Assembly: GCA_000307305.1 (NCBI GenBank)
Contig: DF158885.1
Span: 28,664 to 92,663 of the forward strand
From: Enterobacteriaceae bacterium B14
Lineage (GTDB): Bacteria > Pseudomonadota > Gammaproteobacteria > Enterobacterales > Enterobacteriaceae
Length of the DNA stretch: 64,000 bases
Direction: 5' to 3'
The translations under genes and the position numbers were made by a program. The notes below the pieces were generated by a model, which saw only the letters and a list, made by a program, of their open reading frames with translations, was not told where the DNA came from and did not search any database. Every line of letters begins with the position of its first letter. Position 1 is the stretch's first letter. This document shows, one piece after another, positions 40,023 to 47,643 of the stretch.

Positions 40023-40955
40023 TTATGTCCTCTGCTCCTCTATCCATTTATCCCATATTGGGACCGGTTGTAGTGTTTCCAACATAAAGTCGATGAACGA
40101 TCGCACTTTGGGGTTGCTGTAACGGCTAGGAAAATACAGGGCATATAAGCCATGTGTGGCATGAGTTATTTCCTCGCCTAGTTTGAGTGGTACGATTTCA
40201 CCGCGCTGGATATGGTCACCCAGAAGATACGTCGGCAGATACGCGATCCCTTGATGTTGTAATACTGCTTTTAATAGCACTAAACTGCTGTTGGCCTGCA
40301 CTGGGGTTCTGATTTTTGGCGTGTGTAGTGGGTTTTCTCCCGTATGCTTCATTACCGGTGTGAGTCCTGGGTAAATTAAACACTGGTGATTTTCTAATTG
40401 AGCAATAGATGATGGCGTTCCCTTTTTTTCCAGATATTCGGGGCTGGCACAATATGCCCAATATATTGTAGAAATTTTTCTCATCGCATAATTATCTGGA
40501 GGGACGGAAGCCACTCTTAGCGCAATATCTACATTACACTCATTAAGATTAACAAACCCATCATTAAGGTCGATATATAAATCAACATCTGGGTATCGTT
40601 GTTGATAAAGATTAACTAACGAAATTAAATGCGTATAACCGAAGGCAATAGAACAGGTAATTCTTAATTCACCTTGAGGATGATTATAAAAGCTGGCGGT
40701 TGTATTAAGTGACTCATCAATATCAGAAAGTAAATGTGTTGCCCTTTGGTATAAATATTGGCCAGCATCGGTAAGTGCAAAGCTGCGCGTTGTTCGTTTA
40801 AGCAGCGTTGTGCCTAGCTGTGACTCTAGATTCGCCAGACTTTTGCTGATAGCAGAAGGAGACACATTTAACTGAATACTCGCTTCTTTTAGCCCTCCGC
40901 ATTCGACGATCTTAACCAAAATCTCCAGTTGCTTTAGCGATGCTAGGCTACTCAT
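40023..40955 (-). CDS. LysR-family regulator of the symporter-metC module
   Basis: A 310-aa LysR-type regulator with an N-terminal HTH (about 20-40: LKEASIQLNVSPSAISKSLA) and a full effector-binding domain. It is divergent from the symporter at 41176. The 220-bp gap contains a perfect 10-bp inverted repeat close to its own start (41003-41031) and a second imperfect one (41036-41064), positions expected for a LysR regulator that represses itself and activates the neighbour. The effector is unknown; a sulphur amino acid is suggested by the metC-like gene downstream. Confidence 0.88.
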   Translation of the reverse strand: MSSLASLKQLEILVKIVECGGLKEASIQLNVSPSAISKSLANLESQLGTTLLKRTTRSFALTDAGQYLYQRATHLLSDIDESLNTTASFYNHPQGELRITCSIAFGYTHLISLVNLYQQRYPDVDLYIDLNDGFVNLNECNVDIALRVASVPPDNYAMRKISTIYWAYCASPEYLEKKGTPSSIAQLENHQCLIYPGLTPVMKHTGENPLHTPKIRTPVQANSSLVLLKAVLQHQGIAYLPTYLLGDHIQRGEIVPLKLGEEITHATHGLYALYFPSRYSNPKVRSFIDFMLETLQPVPIWDKWIEEQRT

Positions 40956-41002
40956 AGTTTCCTTTAATTCATTAGTGATGTGAGTAAATGATATTAATCA
41001 GA

Positions 41003-41031
41003 CATTACATTTTTTATCCACAAATGTAATG
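41003..41031. promoter_or_regulatory. Inverted repeat, candidate LysR operator
   Basis: CATTACATTT, 9 bases, AAATGTAATG: a perfect 10-bp inverted repeat 47 bp before the LysR ATG. The spacer happens to contain a DnaA-box match (TTATCCACA at 41014-41022). Confidence 0.6.
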
Positions 41032-41035
41032 ATTA

Positions 41036-41064
41036 ATTACGCAATGCTATATCGCATTCGTAAT
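41036..41064. promoter_or_regulatory. Second inverted repeat in the LysR-symporter gap
   Basis: ATTACGCAATGC (41036-41047) faces GCATTCGTAAT (41054-41064), complementary except for one missing base. It is a possible activation site for the symporter promoter. Confidence 0.5.
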
Positions 41065-41081
41065 TATAAAAAAAACTAAAT

Positions 41082-41144
41082 AGTGACCTTTATCACGAAT
41101 CTGGTGTTTATAAATTAATTTTTATAAATGTGACTCAGGGCACA
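41082..41144 (+). promoter_or_regulatory. Two CRP-like sites before the symporter
   Basis: AGTGA-N6-TCACG (41082-41097) and TGTGA-N6-GCACA (41129-41144) each match the CRP consensus at 8 to 9 of 10 positions. Their centres are 47 bp apart. They suggest carbon control of the symporter-metC unit. Confidence 0.5.
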
Positions 41145-41175
41145 TCTAATTATTATAACGTAAAGGAAATAGGAT

Positions 41176-42435
41176 ATGTGGAAACGTTTGGAACCCTATA
41201 AGTCATCCATTATTCTTTTATTTGCATTGTCACTTGGTGGTGTTATCGGTATCTATATCCCTGAGTTGGCACTTAAATTACAACCCATAGGGAAAATATT
41301 TCTTAACCTGTTATTCATGATTATTGTTCCGTTGGTCGGAGTCAGCGTGATGTCATCCATTGCAGGGATGACTGATTTGAAGAAGTTGGGTCGTATTCTC
41401 GGCGTAATTTTTGCGGTTTCTATTGTGATGGCACTGATCCCCGCTGCGGGTATTGTGGGGTTGGCAACACTGTTTGATCCGGCACAGGGTGTCACTATCA
41501 CATTAACCGAAGACTTTAAATCTGGCGGCGGTGAAATGGATTTTGTCAGTATGGTGACCACTAGTGATTTCGTGGGTCTACTGTCTAAATCGAATATTCT
41601 GGCGCTGATTATCATGTCGGTTATTGCTGGAATTGCTATCGGCCAATCTGGTGAGCAAGGGAAAAAGATTGCAGAGTCACTCAATGGATTGAACACCGTC
41701 ATCATGAAAATTGTCTCCATTATCATGATCGCGGCTCCGGTCGGTTTGGGCTGTTACTTTGCAGCCACAATGGCGAGTCAAGACTCTCAACTATTACTGA
41801 CCTTTGCCCGTGCTATTGCGATGTTTTTTGCGGCAACACTCGTCTATTTTGTTATTGGCTCCTGTTTTTATTCATGGATTGGTGGCGGAATGCCAGCGGT
41901 AAGGGCATTCTGGAAAAATGCTATCGAGCCATCAGCAACCGCACTAGGAACTTGCTCATCTCTCGGGACGCTACCCGTCAGTATTCGTGCCGCCAAGGCC
42001 ATGGGTATCAATAAAGATATTGTTGATATTTCTCTGCCGCTGTTGGTGAACTTGAATAAAGGCGGTGTGGCGATGATTGCTGCACTGAAAATAGTCTTTA
42101 TCTACTCAATTCTTGGCCTTGATTTCACTATCGAAACGTTCTTTTTAACGATGCTGATTTCTGTTCTGTCAGCCATCATCGTTGGCGGTGTTCCGGGAGG
42201 GGCATTCCTTGGTGAAATCTTTATTGTGACGACGCTAGGGCTACCTTTGGAGACTATCCCAATGCTCGTTGTGCTCGGCACGATTACCGATGCTCCAGCA
42301 ACGCTTATCAACGTGATTCATGACCTGAACGCAACACAAATTGTCGAGCGTTTTACGGGAAAATTCCGTAGTGAAGAGGGTGGTAATGCAGTCGTAGAGA
42401 GAACAACTGCTGAAACAACAACTGAAGTAGCGTGA
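41176..42435 (+). CDS. Dicarboxylate/amino acid:cation symporter (DAACS family)
   Basis: A 419-aa inner-membrane carrier of the DAACS (SDF/GltP) family. It has eight long helices plus two re-entrant hairpins; the serine-rich hairpin ATALGTCSSLGTLP (about 258-271) and the second hairpin VGGVPGGAFLGE (about 336-347) are seen. A TM7 motif of NLNKGG type replaces the usual NMDGT. The C-terminal TITDAPATLINVIHD takes the place of the D-x-x-R-T-x-x-N substrate motif of glutamate/aspartate carriers, so the substrate is probably not a classic dicarboxylate. With metC downstream, a sulphur amino acid such as cystine or cystathionine is a reasonable guess. Confidence 0.85.
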   Translation: MWKRLEPYKSSIILLFALSLGGVIGIYIPELALKLQPIGKIFLNLLFMIIVPLVGVSVMSSIAGMTDLKKLGRILGVIFAVSIVMALIPAAGIVGLATLFDPAQGVTITLTEDFKSGGGEMDFVSMVTTSDFVGLLSKSNILALIIMSVIAGIAIGQSGEQGKKIAESLNGLNTVIMKIVSIIMIAAPVGLGCYFAATMASQDSQLLLTFARAIAMFFAATLVYFVIGSCFYSWIGGGMPAVRAFWKNAIEPSATALGTCSSLGTLPVSIRAAKAMGINKDIVDISLPLLVNLNKGGVAMIAALKIVFIYSILGLDFTIETFFLTMLISVLSAIIVGGVPGGAFLGEIFIVTTLGLPLETIPMLVVLGTITDAPATLINVIHDLNATQIVERFTGKFRSEEGGNAVVERTTAETTTEVA

Positions 42436-42454
42436 TTTTCTGGATTATTAAATT

Positions 42455-42477
42455 GTTTAACTCCGCACCAGTTAAAC
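42455..42477. other. Short inverted repeat between the symporter and metC-like genes
   Basis: GTTTAAC, 9 bases, GTTAAAC, 36 bases before the metC-like ATG. The role is unclear; there is no T-run. Confidence 0.4.
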
Positions 42478-42512
42478 GCACTATCAAAGATCAATTATAG
42501 GGAGCAAGCGAT

Positions 42513-43703
42513 ATGACCTCTAAAAAGTATGAAACCGCTTTTATTACTGCTGGGCGTGAATTGAAATTTACGCAGGGCTCGGTAAACCCAATTATTCAAC
42601 GTGCATCATCACTGGTGTTTAACAGCGTCCAAGATAAAAAACATGCGACAGCCAATCGAGCAAAAGGCGAACTGTTTTATGGACGACGCGGTACGCTGAC
42701 GCATTTCTCATTTCAGCAAGCAATGGTCGATCTTGAGGGCGGAGCAGGGTGTTCGCTTTACCCTTGTGGTGCGGCAGCGGTCACTAACGCTATTCTGGCC
42801 TTTGTGTCTCAGGGCGATCACATATTGATGACAGGTTCTGCTTATGAGCCTACACAGGATTTTTGTACTAAAGTTCTTACCCGTTTGGGTGTCGAGACCA
42901 CGTTCTATGACCCAATGATAGGCGCAGGTATTGCGGATTTAGTACGGGAGAATACCACGGTGCTCTTTCTTGAGTCCCCAAGCTCAGTCACTATGGAAGT
43001 GCAGGATGTGCCAGCCATGGTGAAGGCAGCACGCAGTATTAACCCTGATATTGTCATTATGATCGACAATACATGGGCTGCGGGTGTGCTGTTCAAGGCG
43101 CTTGATTTCGATATTGATATCTCTATACAGGCGGGGACTAAATATATTGTCGGTCACTCCGATGCCATGTTAGGGACTGCGGTAGCGAATGAGCGCTGCT
43201 GGGATCAACTGCGTGAAAACTCCTACCTGATGGGGCAAATGCTGGATGCCGATACCGCTTATGTTGCCAGCCGTGGCTTGCGCACGTTGGGGTTACGCCT
43301 TAAACAGCATGATGAAAACGGCCTACGCGTTGCAAAATGGTTGGCGGAGCGCCCAGAGGTTGAGCGAGTAAATCATCCCGCTCTGCCATCCTGTAAAGGG
43401 CATGAGTTCTATCTACGAGATTTTCGCGGTAGCTGTGGCCTGTTCTCCTTTGTGCTGAAAGATCGTTTAAGTAGCGAACAGGTTGCCCATTACTTGGATA
43501 ACTTTAAGCATTTCAGCATGGCCTACTCATGGGGGGGTTATGAATCGCTGATTTTAGCGAACCAACCAGAAGAGCTTAATGAAATCCGCCCAGCCTGTGA
43601 TGTTGATTTTAAGGGGACGTTGGTGAGAGTCCATATTGGCTTGGAAAGCGTCGAAGACCTCATTGACGATCTAGAGGCAGGCTTTGAGCGTATTAAGGCG
43701 TAA
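42513..43703 (+). CDS. metC: Cystathionine beta-lyase (MetC-like)
   Basis: A 396-aa Cys/Met-metabolism PLP enzyme, very close to E. coli MetC along the whole chain ([55 protein letters not shown]). The Schiff-base lysine is Lys210 ([14 protein letters not shown]), as in E. coli. It cleaves cystathionine to homocysteine, pyruvate and ammonia, and such enzymes also split cystine. GGGAGCAAGC precedes the ATG. It is linked to the symporter (77-bp gap) and ends at a strong terminator, so this may be a second, catabolic or import-linked copy rather than the biosynthetic metC. No MetJ box (AGACGTCT) was seen. Confidence 0.9.
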   Translation: MTSKKYETAFITAGRELKFTQGSVNPIIQRASSLVFNSVQDKKHATANRAKGELFYGRRGTLTHFSFQQAMVDLEGGAGCSLYPCGAAAVTNAILAFVSQGDHILMTGSAYEPTQDFCTKVLTRLGVETTFYDPMIGAGIADLVRENTTVLFLESPSSVTMEVQDVPAMVKAARSINPDIVIMIDNTWAAGVLFKALDFDIDISIQAGTKYIVGHSDAMLGTAVANERCWDQLRENSYLMGQMLDADTAYVASRGLRTLGLRLKQHDENGLRVAKWLAERPEVERVNHPALPSCKGHEFYLRDFRGSCGLFSFVLKDRLSSEQVAHYLDNFKHFSMAYSWGGYESLILANQPEELNEIRPACDVDFKGTLVRVHIGLESVEDLIDDLEAGFERIKA

Positions 43704-43732
43704 ATCACGTTAATAAAATGCTGAGCAAATAG

Positions 43733-43772
43733 AACGGAATAGCGAGTTTATGGGCTATTCCGTTTTTTTTAA
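43733..43772 (+). terminator. metC-like gene terminator
   Basis: The perfect 11-bp stem AACGGAATAGC / GCTATTCCGTT is followed by TTTTTT. Confidence 0.9.
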
Positions 43773-43820
43773 CGAGGGGGATATAAAGGAGGCTTCTTAA
43801 CCGTTATTGAACAAACTTAC

Positions 43821-44216
43821 TCACCGGAAATACTGCTCATCACTAACATGTTCCAGCCACTCAACAACACTACCATTGAGTGACTCGGCAATAGCGATAT
43901 GCGTCATGCTTGAATCAGGTGCTGCACCGTGCCAATGCTTTACTCCCTCGGGTATCCAGACGATATCGCCAGGGTTAATCTCTTGGATCTCTTTCCCCCA
44001 CTCCTGAACTAATCCCCTACCAGCGGTAACAATCAGTGTTTGCCCAAGAGGGTGTGTATGCCAAGCGGTGCGGGCCTTGGCAGAAAACTGCACACTGGCA
44101 CCGCCGACGCGGGCGGGTTCTGTTGCTTGGAAAGATAAATCGATATTCACTCTGCCTGTAAACCATGCTTCAGGGCCTTCTACGGTAGGTGCTGTACCGT
44201 TACGTGTAATTTTCAT
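43821..44216 (-). CDS. Cupin-domain protein
   Basis: A 131-aa single-domain cupin. Motif 1 reads WHTHPLGQTLIVTAGRG (about 52-68, metal-type histidines His53 and His55 and a Gln in place of the usual third ligand region). Motif 2 is PGDIVWIPEGVKHWHG (about 82-97, with the last histidine). Such small cupins are often annotated as carboxymuconolactone-decarboxylase-associated or hydroxynitrile-lyase-like; no reaction can be assigned. AGGAGA precedes the start. It is divergent from the LysR gene at 44361, which probably regulates it. Confidence 0.85.
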   Translation of the reverse strand: MKITRNGTAPTVEGPEAWFTGRVNIDLSFQATEPARVGGASVQFSAKARTAWHTHPLGQTLIVTAGRGLVQEWGKEIQEINPGDIVWIPEGVKHWHGAAPDSSMTHIAIAESLNGSVVEWLEHVSDEQYFR

Positions 44217-44360
44217 TTTTCTCTCCTAATTATTTTTCAGCGGTAAGTACGGCTCGGCGTAGAGCTGGTGAATGTTGCTGATTCGGATACAAAGTTACAG
44301 CGTATGCACTATGGCGACTAGATAGTAGAATGCGAATGGACTTATGAGGAGGATTCATCA

Positions 44361-45254
44361 ATGTTAAAAGAGAACATCAATGATCTCATCGCTTTCTCAA
44401 TGGTTGCTCAAGAGAAAAGTTTTACTCGGGCAGCAGCTAAACTGGGCGTATCACAGTCGGCATTGAGCCACGCGATTCGGGGGTTGGAAGAGCGTCTTGG
44501 GATTAGGCTTTTAACCCGAACCACACGCAGCGTGGCATCAACAGATGCAGGGGAACAATTGTTTAACCGAATTGTACCTTTGCTAAAGGGCATTGAAGAT
44601 GAGCTGACGGTATTAACAGAGATGAAAGATAAACCCGCAGGTACAGTTCGTATCACGGCGGCGGAGCATGCGGTACAAACGGTTCTCTGGCCCACTCTAG
44701 AGCGCTTTTTACCCGATTATCCCGATATTAACGTCGAAATTACCGTTGATTATGGCCTAAAAGACATTGTCTCAGAGCGTTATGATGCGGGTATTCGCCT
44801 AGGGGAGCAGGTTGCAAAAGATATGGTTGCTGTGCGAATTGGGCCGGATATGCGAATGGCAGTAGTAGCAACCCCTGAGTTTATGGCGGGCAAGGTACCT
44901 CCTGCCGTACCGCAAGATTTGCAACGATTTAACTGCATCAATCTACGTTTACCTACCCTTGGCGGTATCTATGCATGGGAGTTCGAGAAAGCAGGGCACC
45001 CGCTTAAGGTCCGAGTAGAAGGCCAGCTCGTATTAAATTCGAATTCTCAGATAATGAACGCGCTAATGGCAGGATTGGGGATGGCATTTATTCCAGAAGA
45101 TACCGTGCAGGAAGAGCTGAAGAGCGGAAAATTGGTGCGCTTTCTCGATGATTGGTGTGAAACGTTTATTGGCTATTATCTCTATTACCCTAGCCGTAAA
45201 CAGCATACGTCAGCATTTGCACTACTGGTTGAAACGCTGCGTTATCGAGGGTAA
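44361..45254 (+). CDS. LysR-family regulator next to the cupin gene
   Basis: A 297-aa LysR-type regulator with HTH RAAAKLGVSQSALSHAIRGL (about 23-42), followed by the effector domain. It belongs to the AaeR/YafC-like group whose members lie next to small oxidoreductase or cupin genes. GAGGAGG stands eight bases before the ATG, an unusually good ribosome site for a regulator. It is transcribed away from the cupin gene with 144 bp between. Inducer unknown. Confidence 0.9.
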   Translation: MLKENINDLIAFSMVAQEKSFTRAAAKLGVSQSALSHAIRGLEERLGIRLLTRTTRSVASTDAGEQLFNRIVPLLKGIEDELTVLTEMKDKPAGTVRITAAEHAVQTVLWPTLERFLPDYPDINVEITVDYGLKDIVSERYDAGIRLGEQVAKDMVAVRIGPDMRMAVVATPEFMAGKVPPAVPQDLQRFNCINLRLPTLGGIYAWEFEKAGHPLKVRVEGQLVLNSNSQIMNALMAGLGMAFIPEDTVQEELKSGKLVRFLDDWCETFIGYYLYYPSRKQHTSAFALLVETLRYRG

Positions 45255-45331
45255 AAAAATAAGGCAGAGGTGGTGGCTGTCATAATTTAATGATATGAAT
45301 AATAAGTAAATTAAAGACAATGGGATAAGGA

Positions 45332-46126
45332 ATGAAAGGAATAATAAACGGGGTTTCTCATACGATGAGAGAAAAAATACAGCAACAGCTTGAAGGTATA
45401 GAAAAACGTTATGGGGTTCGCGTTCTGTATGCCTGTGAGTCCGGTAGTCGCGGTTGGGGATTTGCTTCCCCAGACAGTGATTACGACGTCCGTTTTCTCT
45501 ATGTACATCCGCCAGAGTGGTATCTACGTGTTGAACCTCAGCGTGATGTAATTGAGTTGCCTATAGATAGCGAATTAGATATTTGCGGTTGGGAATGGCG
45601 AAAGGCACTTGGTCTGTTTAAGCGTGCGAACCCAACATTAATTGAGTGGCTGGATTCTCCCATCGTCTACCAAGAAGAAACGGAAAGTATTGCGGCTTTA
45701 CGCGCGATTATGCCTGAGTGGTTTTCTGCACAGCGTGCGCGCTGGCACTACTTTTCGATGGCACGGAAAAACTTTCGAGGCTATTTGCAGGGGGAAGAGG
45801 TCAGGCTTAAAAAATACTTCTATGTGCTACGCCCATTATTGGCCGTTCGCTGGATAGAAGCTGGTCGGGGAGCACCTCCCATGCCTTTTGCTCAGTTGGT
45901 TGCAGGAACCGTAGACGATCCGCTTCTGCTTGCTGAGATAAATGAGCTGCTTGAAGTAAAACAACGGGCAGGAGAAGCCGCATATGGCCCTCGCAGAGAG
46001 CAGATCCATGCGTTTATAACGCGAGAGCTAAACAGTGCCGAAGAGCGGTGTGTATTAGCGGATAATGGTCAACTAAGCGATCAAATGCTCGATGAGCTGC
46101 TTTACCGCACGGTAATGACTTGTTAG
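45332..46126 (+). CDS. Nucleotidyltransferase of the RlaP/PF10127 type
   Basis: A 264-aa protein with a polymerase-beta-like nucleotidyltransferase core: GSRGWGFASPDSDYDVRFLY (about 36-55) gives the GS and D-x-D metal motif. ELDICGWEWRKALGLFKRANPTLIEWLDSP downstream is the conserved family block that recognises substrate. PF10127 proteins include RlaP, found with RNA-repair operons, and stand-alone forms of unknown target. No RNA ligase or Rtc genes are nearby. Start choice: ATG 45332 has AAGG very close; ATG 45365 (MREKIQQQ) is also possible. After the TAG stop the frame remains open for another 31 codons to 46219. Confidence 0.85.
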   Translation: MKGIINGVSHTMREKIQQQLEGIEKRYGVRVLYACESGSRGWGFASPDSDYDVRFLYVHPPEWYLRVEPQRDVIELPIDSELDICGWEWRKALGLFKRANPTLIEWLDSPIVYQEETESIAALRAIMPEWFSAQRARWHYFSMARKNFRGYLQGEEVRLKKYFYVLRPLLAVRWIEAGRGAPPMPFAQLVAGTVDDPLLLAEINELLEVKQRAGEAAYGPRREQIHAFITRELNSAEERCVLADNGQLSDQMLDELLYRTVMTC

Positions 46127-46267
46127 GTGTTCGACGTTTTCCGTGAAGAACAAGAGGGTGCTAGGCCATTGCTGGGTGCAATGGCATTAGACGATAAAAT
46201 CAGCGCCTATAAGCTATAATCACAACACGTTCGCCACCACAAATATTCCACAGAGGAAAACGACCCT

Positions 46268-46650
46268 ATGCAAGGCGTGCCAGAGTTTTTCCTCCTGTCA
46301 AAAAGATAGTGCTCAATTTAAACATCTGGAACATATTCCGGGGGTTGAGTTATATCGTTCTCACCATGATAGCCGTCGTGTGTTGGATATGGTTTCCTCT
46401 GCGAAACTCCCATTGGCTGCGAGAAAATCCAGATAAAAAACCGCTAACGTGGGGGCAGCACAAGGCGTTGCAACGTTGCCGCTGGCTATAGCTGGGTATG
46501 CGTTGGCCTGCCTGTATTCTGCGTCAGAGCTTTCCTCCTCTAATGACCATGCTTGGCATACAGTGTCTCATGGTGGGTGTTATTAGTGCGATGTGTATAA
46601 AACCACAACGGAGAGTGGAGCCTGAACTTGCTAAAAACGCAGAGAGTTGA
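46268..46650 (+). pseudogene. Interrupted small membrane-protein gene
   Basis: A frame beginning no later than GTG 46309 encodes a hydrophobic protein: helix around LSYIVLTMIAVVCWIWF, then a basic loop. It meets an amber codon at 46489-46491 and continues in the same frame through a second helix (TMLGIQCLMVGVISAM) to TGA 46648. It is followed at once by a terminator (46666). A Shine-Dalgarno (AGAGGA) with ATG 46268 exists one frame away, which would need a frameshift. The likeliest reading is a decayed ~110-aa two-helix inner-membrane protein. I do not recognise the family. Confidence 0.5.
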
Positions 46651-46665
46651 TCGAATATCAACAGT

Positions 46666-46700
46666 AATACTCCGTGATATCCGCGGGGTATTATTCTATT
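46666..46700 (+). terminator. Terminator after the interrupted membrane-protein gene
   Basis: AATACTCCG / CGGGGTATT (one G-T pair) is followed by ATTCTATTTTTC. It implies a transcription unit on the plus strand ending here. Confidence 0.75.
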
Positions 46701-47032
46701 TTTCTAAATAAGTCGTAGGGTTAGAAAGAATAAATGATGCCTTTATCCCTATTCTTAGTGTGTATTAATATGTTTTTTTGTATGTATGCTCTTTATTGTT
46801 TTCTCGCTATAAATTTAATGGCATATAAATAAAGTGGTTTATATTTATAATGCAATGTTCTTTTCGTTGAAAACAAATAATTGTCAAGGTGTTATTTGAA
46901 ATCATATAATGCCGCGCTACTACTTTTTGGCTATATGTAATATTTGATGTCAGGTGCCTGATAGCGATAGGTTTTTAGACTTTATTAAAGCGGGAAATAG
47001 CCTATTTTACGTTAATGTCTTGTAAATGTGAT

Positions 47033-47061
47033 TTGACAATATCTAGTAGAATAGTTATTTA
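47033..47061 (+). promoter_or_regulatory. Possible promoter of the 47182 lipoprotein gene
   Basis: TTGACA, 17 bases, TATTTA: perfect -35, weak -10, 120 bp before the start codon. Confidence 0.4.
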
Positions 47062-47181
47062 TTTGACATGAAAAATACAACATTAAAACGTGCCAAAATA
47101 TCAATAAACAACATTATGTCTTGTTATTTAAAGGCATAAACGTGAGTGGTATAAAACACACATCAATAAAAAGGAATAACC

Positions 47182-47571
47182 ATGAATAGTTTTTCAAAGG
47201 CATTAGGTTGTGCACTATGTGTGCTTGCTTTGGCGGGTTGTGCCAAGACGGCTCCCGTTAAACATTTCAAGTCAGAAATAACGCAAAACTATACGAATGA
47301 CCAGGTTAAAAACGCCATTATTGAAGCGGGTTTATCTCGTGATTGGGTAATGACGCCACAGGCACCAGGCGTTATTCAAGGGCGTTATACCAACAGAAAT
47401 CACTCTGCTGAAGTGTTAATTCATTACACGAATAAGGGCTATGAAATAAGTTATGCGAATAGCCAAAATTTATTAGCTTCTGAAGGGAAAATTCACAAAA
47501 ACTATAATCGTTGGGTGAATAATCTAGACCATGATATTCAAGTAAGATTATCTTCCGGATTGGTTAAATAA
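47182..47571 (+). CDS. Small lipoprotein upstream of the aryl polyene cluster
   Basis: A 129-aa predicted lipoprotein with a canonical lipobox LAGC, Cys20, after a hydrophobic signal. The mature part (about 110 aa) is rich in Asn, His, Lys and Tyr and has no recognisable catalytic motif; it contains a segment TNDQVKNAIIEAGLSRDWVM and a final HDIQVRL. AAAAAGGAAT precedes the ATG. It is separated from the first APE gene by a strong terminator, so it may be an independent gene rather than part of the pathway. I do not recognise a function. Confidence 0.75.
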   Translation: MNSFSKALGCALCVLALAGCAKTAPVKHFKSEITQNYTNDQVKNAIIEAGLSRDWVMTPQAPGVIQGRYTNRNHSAEVLIHYTNKGYEISYANSQNLLASEGKIHKNYNRWVNNLDHDIQVRLSSGLVK

Positions 47572-47582
47572 GTTTGTTTTTC

Positions 47583-47618
47583 ATAAGGCTGATATTTATT
47601 ATCGGCCTTATTTTTTAT
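47583..47618 (+). terminator. Terminator between the lipoprotein and methyltransferase genes
   Basis: The 12-bp stem ATAAGGCTGATA / TATCGGCCTTAT (one mismatch-type G-T pair) is followed by TTTTTTATTT, only about 25 bp before the next start codon. Confidence 0.85.
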
Positions 47619-47643
47619 TTCTAGTTCTATAGGGAATCACCGA

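Larger units (their letters stand above)
46651..47181. other. AT-rich intergenic region
   Basis: About 530 bp, clearly more AT-rich than its neighbours, with no open gene. It contains the terminator at 46666-46700 and a possible promoter at 47033-47061. Such stretches are typical H-NS targets in enteric bacteria; that is inference. Confidence 0.5.

Noticed and set aside
41014-41022. DnaA box before the symporter gene
   Set aside because: A perfect TTATCCACA match, but it lies in the spacer of an inverted repeat, isolated and away from replication genes; chance is likely.
46651-47640. JUMPstart/ops element upstream of the APE operon
   Set aside because: No GGCGGTAG core was found in this region.
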